The position numbers were made by a program, and so were the translations under genes. The notes beneath the pieces are model-generated. The model saw only the letters and a list, made by a program, of their open reading frames with translations. It did not search any database and was not told the DNA's origin. Of a DNA stretch of 64,000 nt, positions 11,586 to 23,629 are shown piece after piece. The DNA comes from Halichoerus grypus (Eukaryota; Chordata; Mammalia; Carnivora; Phocidae). Each line of letters starts with the position of its first letter. The stretch's first letter is position 1. Where the stretch lies: NCBI RefSeq assembly GCF_964656455.1, contig NC_135718.1, positions 24,502,449 to 24,566,448 of the forward strand. The letters run 5' to 3'.

Positions 11586-12139
11586 AATGGAGGTATGCTT
11601 ATCCTTCCCTGTGCTGGTCATTCAGGTACAGGGGCCGATCAGGAATGGGAGGACCTCTTCTCCAACCCCTGCTCTGTGCTACAGAAACCTCGGGGCTAGA
11701 AGAGCTAGACCTGGCCCTTGTTCCCATCAGGCCCACTTTGGCTCCCTTGGCTCCTCCTGGAAATAAAGCAGAACCCTGGGCTCAGCCCTGACTCCTGCCA
11801 GTCCAGCCCTTCTCCACCAGGGAGCTGGGATTCCCAGCAGCTTGTCTTCCTGAAGGCATCTATCTTCTCCAAGCTCCTAGGAGAGTGGGCAGATGCCTGG
11901 AGGGATCTGATCCTCCTGGCCTGGAACACCCCTGAGTCTTCCATGGAAACCTGTCCAGCATGCTCGGTCCCCACACCCCCTGTCCTCTTGCCCCAAGAGA
12001 CAGTCAAGTTGGCCCGACAGCCTCCCGGGGATGCTCTTTGTCATTTCAGATTTTTGTAAAATGGCTCTTTTGGACTTTTTCAGAAGACTCTTTTGAAACT
12101 CTGTGTTTGGAGACACACTGAGGGTTTTCAAACTCACAA
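11586..12139. other. Unique noncoding stretch
   Basis: Opposed frames of 100 to 113 residues overlap between 11705 and 12143, a usual sign of chance open frames in moderately GC-rich DNA. No gene is seen. Confidence 0.45.
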
Positions 12140-12640
12140 TCATTATTACCCATCGCTGTCCCTGATAACCTTCCTTAGTTTGAAATCTGCTCTGAGATTA
12201 ATGTGCCTACTCCTGCTTTCTTTTGATTAGTGTCAGCCTCGTATATTTTCCTCTATCCATTTTTAATCGATAGATGTCTTTTTTTGTTTACAATGAGCTT
12301 CTTGTAGACAACATATAGTCAGGTGGTGTTTTTTCATTCACTGGGACAATCTCTGTCTTTTCATTGGTTCTTTCAGCCCATTGACGTCCAAGGTGATTAT
12401 TGATATAGGTGGGTTAATATCTATCACATTTGTTACTGTTTCCTATTTGTTGTCCTCGTTCTTTGTTCCTGTTTTTGTTTTCCACTCTTTTTCTTGTCTC
12501 TTGTGGTTTTAACTGAGCATTTAATATGGTTCCATTTTCTCTTCTTAGCATATCAGTTATACTCACTCGTGTTTTTTGAAAGCTACCATGGTCATTCCTT
12601 TCCAGCTTTCTTTTTGCCAATCTAGACTATCTCTCTGTTC
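12140..12640 (-). mobile_element. L1 internal fragment, ORF2 region
   Basis: AATGTGCCTACTCCTGCTTT, TTGTAGACAACATATAGTCA and CCCATTGACGTCCAAGGTGA are the reverse complement of the L1 ORF2 reverse-transcriptase region. The copy is full of stops and is inactive. Confidence 0.8.
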
Positions 12641-14211
12641 TTCACCAAGTCCATTCCACACAAGCCACTTTCTGCTCTCCATGGGCCACGGTGGGTTGTC
12701 AGCTACTCTGTTAACAATTTTATTTTGCACTCAGTCCCCCGTCATTGCCGAGCTCTGCCTTTAGGGGTCGATGATCATAGTTACCATTTACTGAACATCT
12801 TATTATGTGCCAGTCACTGTCTTGGATGTTCTTGACTACTTCAGTGCAAGTGACTACTATCAGTGCACTATTCCAGTTTTGGTGACTGGCTGCAAAAATG
12901 TCCCTCATTCTACATTGTTTTCATCATTATTTTCCAAAAGAAATTAGGATGGTCCAGAGTCTGAGTTGACACCTAAACCCTGATGTCCCCTGTTCTTGGC
13001 AGGTTAGAGCCCTGACTTCCTGCCCTCTGATTTCCTCTTTTTTTTTGCCCCATGGAGGAAAGATCACTTGGCTTTTGAACCAGCAACTGCATATTGTAAT
13101 TTTTTTAATTAAATGTTTTTTAATTTTAAAAATTTACAGCAGAGGCATTTGAGGATAAGTATTGAAAAGGATGACTTCACCCCTTCTGGGCATTCTGATC
13201 TCATCTTCACTGTCATAATAATATTGCAGTAAAATGATAGGGGCACAAAACATTTTGGGGACACCCTGTCCACAGCTGATTCCATTGGTGATGGCCATCT
13301 TGCCCAGGTGACAGCCTTTGGCTTGTCACTTCTGGGAATTTGAAATGGAAACTTTGAGCCACAGATGGGAGCAGGTCAGAAGTGGAGCTTAGCTGAATCA
13401 CACTAATGGTGAAGCACTAATGTGAGGTCAGGGCTTTCTGCTGCCACTGTTGGCCTGGGAATAGCCTGGTTCCCACCTTCCCTGCGGCCCCAAATTCTAC
13501 TTGGATTCCAGCAGGCCCATAGCCCTTCCTTAAGCTAACTCCAGGGATTTCTATTCCTAGCAAATACATGATCTCCAAGATAAATTGATTTTGCTTAAGA
13601 AAAAAACAAACACACGTCCTTCACAGGAATATGAGTCTCTTCTGAGCTTCAAATCATACACTCACTATAATCAAACTCCCAGGGCAGGTGGGTGCCGAGT
13701 TCCCAGCATGCGCCGGATGCTGTGGCCGAGGCTGAAGAAGGGACAGAGAGCTGGGGGGCAGCAGCCTGGTCCTATTCCATCGTGGAGGGAAGGGCCAGGA
13801 GTGAGAGCAGAAGGCCTGGCTTAGCCCCAAAGGGAATGGGAAGAAAGGCAAAGGAGCCGATTTCTGTTCAGTGCTTACTCCTCGCCTGCTGCCAGCTTGC
13901 TGGCTGCCACAAAGACGGGCTGGGTTGTCTCCCAGGCTGAGCGCTTCTCCAGGAGCTGGGACATAAGCCACAACCAAACACTCCCTGAAACCTTTGCCAA
14001 GCCAATAAACCGCAGTTCGTGGGAAAGGTAAGCTCATGCAAAGACAGTTTTCACTAATGAAAAACTGCGCAAGATACGAAAGTCACTTTTTTAATAGGAG
14101 CCTTAGAATGACTTTCAAAATTTCATGTGTCTGTATCTAGAGTGGGAGTGCTTACGTGCACATGTGCATGGGCTTTGGGGGACGGGGAGAACTCTTTGGT
14201 AGGGAAAGTAG
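12641..14211. other. Mostly unique noncoding
   Basis: A small MIR/L2-like scrap lies near 12778-12850 (TTACCATTTACTGAACATCT). Opposed frames at 13585-14037 overlap. No gene is seen. Confidence 0.45.
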
Positions 14212-14382
14212 AGTGCTAGAGACAGCCACTTGCTGTGTGTCCTTGAGCAAGTTACTTAAACTCTTTGAGCTTCAATTTCTTCACCCATTAAAAATAAAGA
14301 GATAGAGAAATCACCCCATATGGTCATCATGAGGATTAAATAAATGACCTAACACCTGGCACATAGTAAGCACTCATTGGCA
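14212..14382 (+). mobile_element. MIR SINE
   Basis: GTCCTTGAGCAAGTTACTTA, CTTCAATTTCTTCACCCATT, TGAGGATTAAATAAATGACC and CTGGCACATAGTAAGCACTC occur in correct sense order. This is one of the best-preserved MIR copies in the window. Confidence 0.9.
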
Positions 14383-15384
14383 GCTTTTTTTTTTTTTTAA
14401 TTCAACTGGACTTGGGAGTTCAATCAGTTCCTACAACAAGATCCCCTCCCCCCAACTCCTCGTTGTCTGCATAGGATAGAAATTTCCACCTGCATTAACC
14501 TTAGCCTTCTACTCGTACAACAGAAACTCCACAACATTTTTCTGCTATAATTTCTTTCCCTGTCTAAGGAAGTTGTTCAAGGAAAGCGGCAGCAAAGAAA
14601 GTGCTAGGCAATGGGCCAGTGTTCATCAATGTTCATCTCGACACTTGGAATACTTTGCCTCTGCCCCCGGCCCCCTGTCAAATCCCCCAGGTCCATCGAT
14701 GTGCCTAGAACAGGGGCTGCACTCAGTCCACATAAGAATAGCCTGAACTCAGGTCATACGAGACTTTTTGTCTGACCGACTCCAGGTTTCCTATTTTAAT
14801 ACAGCCAATCAGATTATCTATTTTAAAAAGTCCAGAATTCTGGTGCCTCCTGAGAAGTCAGACATCAGGCCACACTGGGCTCTCCTTCCTCTTTTAGTTG
14901 AGGCAAGTAGTTTCCAGTCTTCCACAGTCCTCACCACTCCCTGTTGCTTTGCAACCCTGGCCTGGTCCCAGGGCATCTGCCATGTCTGGTCCAGAGCCAC
15001 ATACTTAACCCTCCCTCAGCCTTATGTTCCGTAAGAAGACAAACAGCATGGGATTCGAGGAAGTCCCTAGCACAGTGCCACAAGAAAAAGGGCAGTGTTT
15101 TGCCTTCCAGACTTTTCCAATAGGAAAAGAGCACTGAGTGGGGAGTCTGGCACCTAGGCTGTGTGTGAATTCATCCTCCCCGCTCACCTCTCTGGACGTC
15201 AGTCTCTCCTCCTACAACCTGGGACACCTAGGAGGAGTGGGACTCAGAGATTCATGTTGGAACTGCCTCGTCATGATGTAGAGCCCCCGACTGTCTGGTT
15301 CAGCTTGGATAGAGCCGCATGATGTCCCTGAGCACCTGGCTCATAGTTCAGAGCTCGTCCTATCAGAAAGAGGCTGAGCGATGG
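14383..15384. other. Unique noncoding stretch
   Basis: A T-run sits at 14385-14398. Short frames on both strands overlap, with no coding signature. Confidence 0.45.
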
Positions 15385-16215
15385 TGGGAGGGCAAACTCG
15401 TGCAGCCACTCTGGAAAGTCAAAAATGGAACTACCCTATGATCCAGCAATTGCACTACTAGGTATTTACCCAAAGAATACAAAAATACTAATTCAAAGGG
15501 ATACATGCACCCGATGTGTATAGCACTGTTGTCTACAATAGCCAAACTATGGAAGCAGCCCCAGCATTCATCAACTGATGAATGGATAAAGAAGAGGTGG
15601 TATGGGCACCTGGGTGGCTCAGTTGGTTAAGCGACGGCCTTCGGCTCAGGTCATGATCCTGGAGTCCCGGGATCGAGTCCCGCATTGGGCTCCCTGCTCA
15701 GCAGGGAGTCTGCTTCTCCTTCTGACCCTCCCCCTTCTCATGCTCTCTCTATCTCATTCTCTCTCTCAAATAAATAAATAAAATCTTTAAAAAAAAAAGA
15801 AGAGGTGGTATATGTATACAATACAATGGATTATTACTCAGCCATAAAAAAGAGTGAAATCTTGCCATTTGCAATGACATTTTTGCTAAGTAAAATAAGT
15901 CAGAGAAAGACAAATACCATATGATTTCACTCATATGTGGAATTTAAGAAACAAAACAAACGAGCAAAAGGGAAAAAAAGAGAGAGGGAGGTAAACCAAG
16001 AAACAGACACTTAACCACAGAGAACAAACTGATGGTGACCAGAGGGGAGGTGTGGGGGGGAGGGGGAAATCGGGGATGGGGACTAAAGAGCACGCTTATT
16101 GTGATGAGCACCAGGTGTTGTATGGAGGTGCTGAACTAAATTGTAGTTCACCTGAAACTGATAACTATGCTGTGTGGTACTAACTGGAATTTAAATAAAA
16201 ACTTAAAAAAGAAAG
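15385..16215 (+). mobile_element. Carnivore L1 3' end, split by a SINE
   Basis: CTATGATCCAGCAATTGCAC, AATGGATAAAGAAGAGGTGG and GGATTATTACTCAGCCATAA are the end of L1. Then a G-rich 3' UTR (16044-16081), GAGCACCAGGTGTTGTATGG and a closing AATTTAAATAAAAACTTAAA. The 15604-15798 segment is a later insertion. Confidence 0.93.
15604..15798 (+). mobile_element. CAN SINE inside L1
   Basis: Head GGGCACCTGGGTGGCTCAGT, A/B-box-like tRNA part, CT-rich middle, AAATAAATAAATAAAATCTTT and poly-A. The duplication GAAGAGGTGGTAT at 15591-15603 and 15799-15811 is perfect, so the insertion can be removed precisely. Confidence 0.97.
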
Positions 16216-16898
16216 AAAGAAACAGGCTGAGCTGAAAAATCCCAGCCACGGAGCCTCAGCAGGAAGAAGGAGAAGAGCTAGAAATCTCTGTCTCCTGCTG
16301 GGGCGGTTCATTTACCACCAAAGACGCATTGTGGGTGGGTGTCAGAGGAAGTGGAGGCTCTGGTTGGGGATAGGCACGTGGTAAAAACTCGAAGTAGAGA
16401 AAAAAAAAAAAACATGAAAAGCAAGAGGATGGGAAGATAAAAGGAGGGAGAGAGGGACAGAGGCTCCTGGCGGAAGGGCTGCATAATTCTGGACTAAAAT
16501 AAGAATTAAATCCCAGGGGGATAAAAACACTATAAAGGGTCATCAATTTGTGTCGTGACTTACTCTGGTGCCACCCCAGCTCCTAGAGACAGTTACATCC
16601 TCTGTTCCGCCCTCTCTGCTCTGCCCAGAATGTGCTGTCTGCTCCCTTGCCCCTCCTGTCCCCCCAAACCCTGGCTGCTTCCAAATGAGCCCTCGGTTCT
16701 GTAAGCTGTTTTCTTAGATTGCAACTAACATAAAAGGTTCCACTAGAATAATTTTGTTTTCATTTCACCAAGCAAGAGAAAAGACCTGAGATGCTTTGAA
16801 AAAGCAACCAAGCCCAGGCAGTTTTAATAGGCTAGCGGGTGGGGTAATAAGAGTACTTTAACAGAGATTTAAAACAAAGTAGAAGCGCCAGAGATACA
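16216..16898. other. Unique noncoding stretch
   Basis: An A-run lies at 16400-16411. The 96- and 62-residue minus frames here lack features. No gene is seen. Confidence 0.45.
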
Positions 16899-16975
16899 GA
16901 GAGAGAGAGAGAGAGAGAGAGAATGACAGAGAGATGGAGAGGCAGAGAGACAGAAGCACAGAGAAGTGGGTTTTG
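16899..16975. repeat. (GA)n microsatellite with impure AG-rich flank
   Basis: Pure GA units run 16899-16921, followed by interrupted GAGAGATGGAGAGGCAGAGA. On the other strand this is a CT tract. Confidence 0.92.
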
Positions 16976-17139
16976 GAGCATCCTTCTCCTGAAATCCACA
17001 CCTCACCTGAAATCCAAGGTGGGCTCCAGGACAATGGGTGCCAACAACCAGAACCTCCCCTGTCAACAGTACCCATCTAACAGCCCTGGCCTGGCATGCC
17101 AATCGCATGAGACACAGCCTCAGTCCTGTATTCATTCAA

Positions 17140-17265
17140 CCCACATTTGCAGGGCTCTAAAGACTGCGGAAGACCCTCAAGGTCGGAACTATGTCTTTTT
17201 TGTCCACTAATGTCCGCCCAGTGCCCGACATGGTCCTGGCACATAGTGAGTTGCTAATAAGCATT
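17140..17265 (+). mobile_element. L2 3' end
   Basis: GTCCACTAATGTCCGCCCAG, TCCTGGCACATAGTGAGTTG and AATAAGCATTTGTTGACC match the L2 3' terminal region. Confidence 0.65.
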
Positions 17266-17400
17266 TGTTGACCAAACAATTACTTTGTGCCAGGCACTGA
17301 TCTAACCACAAGGGGACATGATGGAGAGTAAAAGAGGCATAGCCTCTGTCCCACAGGGCTTACAATCTGGCTGGAGAGATAAAGACCTTAAGAGACCATT
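17266..17400 (-). mobile_element. L2 3' end, opposite orientation
   Basis: ACTTTGTGCCAGGCACTGAT and TCTGTCCCACAGGGCTTACA read as the reverse of an L2 tail. It abuts the previous L2 copy head to tail in opposite orientation. Confidence 0.6.
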
Positions 17401-17794
17401 ACACTCTGGCATGCTGAGTGGGGGGTGGGGGAAGTTCAGAGTGCTATGAATTCACCCAGGAGGACCATCCGACCCAGACTCAGGGAGACAGGGAAGGCTT
17501 CCTGGAGGCAGGGACCTTCAATCTTTAATCCTTAGATGAAAAGGATGAAAAAGAGTCATCCAGGAGAAGTGGTGGGGAGTGGGGAGGGGACTGCAGGCAA
17601 AGGGAAGAGTGTTGTGAAGGTTCAGTGATGAGACAGGATGGGACATCTAAGGAACAGAAAGAGACCTGGGGAACCAGATGGTTGGAGACAAGGAGGTGAA
17701 CGTTTAGAGGGATCCTGGTGAAGCAGAGCAGACCACTTTACATAGGGCCTGAGAAGCCACGCTGAGGCGTGTAGACTTCATCCTAAAGCAGTGG
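17401..17794. other. Purine-rich unique stretch
   Basis: G- and A-rich on the plus strand with no long frame. It may be more of the old LINE, but I cannot assign it. Confidence 0.4.
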
Positions 17795-18175
17795 AGAGCA
17801 TTCAACAGACATTTATTAAGCACCTTGTATGTGTCAAGACTGGTCTTCAGGGACGCCTGCGTGGCTCAGTCGGTTAAGCATCTGCCTTCCGCTCAGGTCA
17901 TGATCCCGGGGTCCTGGGATGGAGCCCCGTGTCGAGCTCCCTGCTGGGCAGGGAATCTGCTTCTCCCTCTCCCCCTGCTGCTCCCCCTGCTTGTTCTCTC
18001 TCTCTGTCAAATAAATAAACAAAACCTTAAAAAAAAAAAAAGACTGGCCTTGGCATTGGCATTGGGGATATGGAGGGAAGCAAATCAGTGGTGATCCTTG
18101 CCCTCATGGACTTCAATTTAGTGCAGGGAACAGACATGAATCAAAAAATAACTGAATAAACCAACGTGTAACCAT
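17795..18175 (-). mobile_element. L2 fragment interrupted by a CAN SINE
   Basis: CAACAGACATTTATTAAGCA precedes and GATCCTTGCCCTCATGGACT follows the SINE at 17848-18040; together they make one inverted L2 tail. Confidence 0.7.
17848..18040 (+). mobile_element. CAN SINE inside L2
   Basis: GGACGCCTGCGTGGCTCAGT head, TCATGATCCCGGGGTCCTGG, and an AAATAAATAAACAAAACC tail. AAGACTGGTCTT on the left and AAGACTGGCCTT on the right form a 12-bp duplication with one mismatch. Confidence 0.95.
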
Positions 18176-18209
18176 GAAGGGAGATAAACAATCCAAAATA
18201 GCCTGCTAG

Positions 18210-18385
18210 CCCTTCCTGTGCTAATGGGTATCTGTAAATACAGCGTGGCCACACGCGGCTAGGGTGCACTGAAGATGTCACTAATGTGACTGAAAAACCA
18301 AATGTGTCATTTTATTTAATTTGTATTATCTTAAATTCAAATTTAAATAACCATAAGTGGGTAGCAGCTACTGTATTGGACGGTA
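18210..18385 (+). mobile_element. hAT-type DNA transposon relic
   Basis: It holds CACACGCGGCTAGGGTGCAC, AAATTCAAATTTAAATAACC and AGCTACTGTATTGGACGGTA. These recall the short palindromic elements ending in TATTGGACAG (MER3/MER58-like). The family name is from memory; a related copy is at 45375-45560. Confidence 0.65.
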
Positions 18386-18554
18386 TGGAGAAAAGCGAAT
18401 TCAGATCTGAGAGCACAAAACAAAGGAGCTGGTCTCAGATAGGGGATCGGGTGAGCATTCCTGGGGGTGTGACATGAGGTGGCCGATACTGCTGATGGTC
18501 CTGTCTCAAAACCCCTAATACAGGGTGGAAAGAACACTATAGCCAGAATACACG

Positions 18555-18715
18555 AAATCTGGGTTCTGGCCCTGGCTCAGGGACGCAGACACTGGCCAAT
18601 GCGTTATTCAAGCCTTCCATTTGCTCTGAGTCTCAGTTTCCTTATCTGTAAAACAGGAACAAGGGTTCTATCTAATTCACAGAACTGTTATGAGGGTCAA
18701 ATGAAAGTATGTCTG
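18555..18715 (+). mobile_element. MIR SINE
   Basis: TCTGAGTCTCAGTTTCCTTA, TCTGTAAAACAGGAACAAGG and TGTTATGAGGGTCAAATGAA are in sense MIR order. Confidence 0.88.
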
Positions 18716-18774
18716 TAGAAAACTTTGAAACCTATAAATACTATATGAATGTAAGGTATAATTTTAGTATCTCT

Positions 18775-19035
18775 TTGGCTCATTTCCAGGAGAAATGCAT
18801 GCCCATTGCAGAAAAATTGGAAAATGCAGAAAGATTCAAAGGCAAAAACAATTTGTAAATAACGTACTATCTTAGCTGTCTCTTGTCATTTTTCTTTGCA
18901 CGTGGGTGCATATCTATAATTTTTTAAAACAAACACCTGCATGCTGTTTTGTAGTCTACTTTTCTCCCCTAGCAATATATCCTGAACATTCCCCCGAGTC
19001 ATTATTGTTTTCAGTGGCTGCAAAGTGTTCCATAA
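18775..19035 (-). mobile_element. Old L1-like 3' fragment
   Basis: GTTTTGTAGTCTACTTTTCT, CAATATATCCTGAACATTCC and GTGGCTGCAAAGTGTTCCAT recall a widespread old LINE 3' region in reverse orientation. The subfamily is uncertain. Confidence 0.55.
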
Positions 19036-20244
19036 GAAGTTGTTTTACCTTCAGAGCCCATTACTTCCTTCATTAGCAGGTTGAGCGTGAGTCAAGGGAA
19101 GTCTCCTGCCTGCTTCCTCTCCACAGTGGCGCTGGCATTGGGCCCAAGGATGCTGCCAGCACATTCTGAATTCACAGAGCCCGGTTCCTAGAATCCATTG
19201 CCTCCATGCCCCCTAACAAACCGAATTATGAGGGAGGGAGTCCCCCAGGGCACTCAGCTGATACCACTCCTCTCTGTGCAATCATTTCTCCATGCCTGCC
19301 CTGCCAGGTCCACCAGGGATCACACGTCGACACTTGGCCCCCAGCGCTGTGTGGGTGGAATTCTCCAGGGGGTGACCATCAAGCTCCCCTCAGCAACCCA
19401 CCCCTCTACCAGGCTACGTGGGGAAAGCGCGCTTTCTTTGTTACCGGTAAACCTCACTGGACTTCACTATTTTCAAAGTTCAGGTGGCCCCGGACCCCCG
19501 GAGCGGCCCTCCTGCCGAATTGGTTTTCAGGCTGTGCCACTTTAAACATGATTCAAGAAAAATTACCGGAGCCTCCACTCCATCTGTCTCTGGAAATGGT
19601 CTTTGTGCTTAGATCATTTGCCAGCGACACTCCATCTCCACAATTACCTCGGCTGTTTTATCTTTATCTGTCTGCAACACTGAAGGGGAAGCAGCAGATA
19701 ACACCATTATTTAAGTGACTTGTTCAGCTTCAATACTTTCGCATCTCAGAGTGTGAAATACCCCACTGCTGCACTGGCCTTTCCCCGGGGACAAGCCCCT
19801 GCACTGTGTGTAGGTTTTAAGCATGATGAAGAGAGGTTGCTGAAGGAAGAGTTTCATCATAACCGGGCTGCATCCTTAGGAGCGCAGGAATGGGACTGAA
19901 CCCCTGGTCACAGCTCGAACTGCTTCTCCACGCTCCCTAACCCCCAGGTGGCCTCATGGCAGAGGCCAGGACTCTAACAATCCTCTAGCACCAGTGTGTC
20001 TTCTACACAACTGGAAGTTTCTGCGGTGGATAAAGCTGCGGCATGCCTGAGAGGTCAGGAGGAGAAAGCAAGGATCAGGCAGTTAGGATGTGACCCTAGC
20101 TGGTCCCTACACATGTATCTTTTTACATATTTACTACATACACATCCTACAGACACCAAGAGGAAGAAAGATGCTCCCGCACGCCTCCCACCTGCAGGGA
20201 GATAAAATATCAAAAGATAATGAACAAAGCCAGGCAGTACACGC
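19036..20244. other. Unique stretch, candidate conserved element at 19540-19740
   Basis: Free of recognised repeats. Three GATA-type sites (TTATCT at 19658-19663 and 19664-19669, CAGATAA at 19695-19701) cluster beside ATTATTTAAGTGACTTG. Overlapping plus frames of 115 and 170 residues here show no protein family and no exon boundaries. Confidence 0.4.
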
Positions 20245-20445
20245 CAGGTTAATAAGAACAGCTAGCACTTACGGAGCTCTCAACTACATGCCAGGCATTC
20301 CACCAAGCACTTCATCACATTTTCTTATTTACTCCTTGCAACTATCCTATGAGGTGTGCAGATAAGCCTCATTTTTCAGATGAAGACACTGAGCTATGGT
20401 GAGATTAAACAACTTGCCCAGCGTCACACAAACTGGTTGCAGCCG
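20245..20445 (-). mobile_element. MIR SINE
   Basis: GCTAGCACTTACGGAGCTCT, CTATGAGGTGTGCAGATAAG, TTTTTCAGATGAAGACACTG and AACAACTTGCCCAGCGTCAC give a nearly complete inverted MIR. Confidence 0.9.
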
Positions 20446-21999
20446 GGAGCTTGCTGCCTTGTGAGCAAGACACTTCTGTTTCCAAAGGGAACAGTTATGA
20501 GAAAGGAAATAGAGGGCACAGCCCCATTTCTAATAAAGCCAATCCATTGGCCGTTTCAAATGTTAGGACCAGAGACTGACACAGCCAGTGGGTGGTGAAC
20601 ACAGCTCTCCATCCACCCTGTTCTTCTCTAGGGACACATCCCTACATTTCATACACAGGGTGTGGTCCTTTCAGGATTTCTTTCTTTCTTTCTATTCTTT
20701 TCTCCCTTAAGAATGAGATTCCGTCCTTTCCACTCAAGGACTGGGTCAAAACCAGCAGGAATACCAGCCACATGAACCAGGGGAGTGTCCTGGCAGTCAA
20801 GCCAGGTCATGGACTGGAGGAATGGGAGACAGAGATTATCTGAGAAGTCATATGACTTCAAGGTAAGGAGGGGAGCAAGAAGACCCCGGGACAGTATGGG
20901 ACAAGGCATATCGGATCTTGGACCCAGAGGGAGAGAGTCAGAGCAGACGGGAAACAAGATATGAGGTCTGGCTTAGGGTATGAGCCCCAGCGCCAGGCTC
21001 TGAGACAAGGTGAGTCTGCGTGTTATTTGGGAGCTGACTCTGAGAAACGGTAGTAGCCGAGTGAGGGCTGAGGCAAGGAGGAAGGAAGCAAATACAGGGC
21101 GTTAATAGGAAGTTTACCATTTGGGGAAATTGAAGCTCAGTTGCACCAGGAAACTCCAGGAAAAGATGTGGAACGTACCTCAAAATTGTTCCACCTAAGA
21201 GGCTAGGGAGCTGGGGTATTAGTCCACCAACACGTTCTCATGAATAGTTGAGGGCTGCTCCCATGTGATGTGACTCCCAGCCTTTCAGCCTGCCCCACCC
21301 GCTCAGGCTAAGCAAGCTCCTCCTACAACCAGAGGAAGCCCACAGGCAGACAGCTGCAGAGGCTTGCAGAAAAAAGCCCTGGTTGGGTACACAGGGAGCG
21401 TATGACAAGGTCAGAGCCGGAACAAACAGGAACTGGGAGGGAAAGAGAATGAGAACACAGCAAAAGTCCTCAAGCTACAGGGGACAGAAGGACTGTGAGC
21501 TCCTGAGTGCAGCCTGGCTAATGACAGGGACAGGCAGGGCTGGGGTTTCAAGGTGAGGGCTGGGCTGATGGGAATGCCCTCAGGCCCCTTCCGCGTCCTA
21601 GGGATGAGCTGGGCAGCCAACGTGCAGATCAGACCCTGAGCAATGAAAGGACCCCTTGCAAGTCTTTGGTCCTCTTGCCACCGTCAACTCTCTCTGTACC
21701 CCCACTCTGCTCTTCAGAGCCTCCGTCCCCAGTGCACTTGATCCCCAGGCCAGGGCAAAGTGAGTTTGCAGAAATGTCACCTCCTCTCTCTCAGGCCAGC
21801 CTGACTCTGTGATAATGACCCCAGAACTGTCACTCTGCAAATAACTGTGGCCAGGGCAAGAGGGGCAGAAGCCAATGTGAGGATCTGAGACAGACATCTG
21901 TAATCACACATTTGGAACAATGCAAACCTTCGAGCAGAAGCTCTATTTCAATTTTCTCACTTTGGTCTTCCTTAACCTCAGACTGAGGGGGAGTAAACG
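20446..21999. other. Unique noncoding stretch
   Basis: A short TTTC repeat is at 20680-20695. Frames of up to about 102 residues on either strand overlap and are not protein-like. No gene is seen. Confidence 0.45.
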
Positions 22000-22440
22000 C
22001 TTTTTGATTTGTAGACTGAATTCTTTAAAGAGCCAGTTTGTCCTCTTTTAAATTTATTTTTTCGTTTTGCTTGGGGTAGTCGCCAGGGGCCCAAAATGGG
22101 AATTTGGTACCTTGGTCAGATGGCTCAAATGTCAAAAGTTACTATAGGGGATGTCATGCTAGCAATCCATCTTTCCTGCTAATCCAAAAGTCAAGTAAGT
22201 CCATGGAGGGCTTTTTTTTTTTTTTTCTAGAATTTCAGGCTCCCTGAGGACTAATTTCTCTGAAAGCTGCATTAAACTAATAGCACCATAAAAGGCCCAT
22301 TGTGAGATGTAATTGGTTTGCAGGACTTCCCTATAAAAATAATAAAACGACTGACAAAGGCAGTTTCCAAAGGTCAATTATCTTTGTGTTGCTTGAGTTG
22401 AGTGGAGGTCAGTCCCAGAATTCCATTTTATAGGCATATT
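22000..22440. other. Candidate conserved noncoding element
   Basis: Unique AT-rich DNA with closely packed factor-like sites: CCATTGTG (22297-22304, SOX-like), TAATTGG (22310-22316, homeodomain-like) and CTATAAAAATAA (22331-22342, MEF2-like). Only motif texture supports this. Confidence 0.35.
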
Positions 22441-22869
22441 AATCAAAACTGGGCCTGCCTTCCCCATCTGACCCCATCAGCTGTCAGAGAAGTCACAGGT
22501 CCCACCTTATGCTGATTGCCAAAAGGATGCTTTGGACTCCTCTTTTCCCCAGAAGAGACTGGCCCATCACCACCATGAAAGCAGAGCTGGAAGCTGAAGT
22601 CTTCAAGGGTGGAAAAACTATACCCTGAACACAAGAAAGAAGAGATAACTCAGCGAGTTGGGCAGGTGTGTGCTAGGCACGTGCTTAGAGAGAAGGCCCC
22701 TGTCCCCAAGGAGCTGGTGAAATATGTTAGTCATGACTCTTGGTTATATTTAACCAAAACCAACTAAAACTAGCTTAAGTAAAAGTGAAAATCTAGTTAG
22801 CTTATATAACGGAATTTTAAGGATGGCTGGATCCAAGGGCTCAAAGAGTGTCAGCTCATTGATGACAGA
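22441..22869. other. Unique noncoding stretch
   Basis: No repeat or gene is recognised before the tetranucleotide tract. Confidence 0.4.
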
Positions 22870-22924
22870 AAGTTCTCATTATTCTCTCTCTCTCATCTAT
22901 CTATCAATCATCCATCCATCTCTC

Positions 22925-22968
<44 letters not shown>

Positions 22969-22992
22969 ACCTATGATCTTTGTCTATCTGTC
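22870..22992. repeat. (CTAT)n tetranucleotide repeat
   Basis: A CT run at 22883-22895 passes into CTAT/CCAT units; the purest block is 22926-22966 with about ten CTAT units. A degraded right edge runs to about 22992. Good candidate for length variation. Confidence 0.95.
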
Positions 22993-23629
22993 TCTGCACT
23001 GCTGGTCCCTGCTCTTGGATAAGCTCTTTGCCACATGATGGCAAGAAGGCATCAGGCAGCCCTTGTTGCCCATTTTCTCCAGTGAGCCACTTCACTGTAA
23101 AGAGACTTTTTCTCCTAATGTTCATATATCAATTCCAGGAAAACAAAACAAAACAAAACTCTGGTTAGCCCTGTTTGGATCACATGCCCACCCCTGAACC
23201 AATCACTGTATCCATGAGGTTGCAATAATATGATTTCTCAGATTGAGTCACACGCTGCCCCATCTGGCTAGGAGGTCTAGAGAGAGGGCATAACAACATG
23301 TTTGACAATTAACCAGATCACATCAAGTAGAGAGAAAGGAGGTTTCCCCAAGGGTAGGATGCTGGCAGACAAAATCTGCCCACCCAAAGAAAGCAACCGA
23401 ACCTCGAAATGCACTCGACCAGTTAATTTAAGGTGTCTTCATTCCAAATATTCTATTACTCTATTCATCCCTCCTTTCTCCTGCCCATCCATCCATTTAT
23501 CTGGCAAGAGTTGGTTTTATAGGAACAAGATCTTTTCCTTCTTTCCCCTGCTCAAAATAAAATCTAAAAAAACAATTGCTATTTCTGGGGCCTAAGTCTC
23601 CAAAAGGATGAATTATCCTCAAACCCTAG
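22993..23629. other. Unique noncoding with small (AAAAC)n
   Basis: An AAAAC run of three to four units is at 23140-23158. Short frames only. Confidence 0.45.

Noticed and set aside
19206..19718. Plus-strand open frame of 170 codons
   Set aside because: Low similarity to anything I know, competing frame at 19198-19545, and sequence texture of noncoding DNA.
22870..22992. Regularly spaced repeat that might suggest an array
   Set aside because: It is a CTAT microsatellite; there are no spacers, so it is not a CRISPR array.
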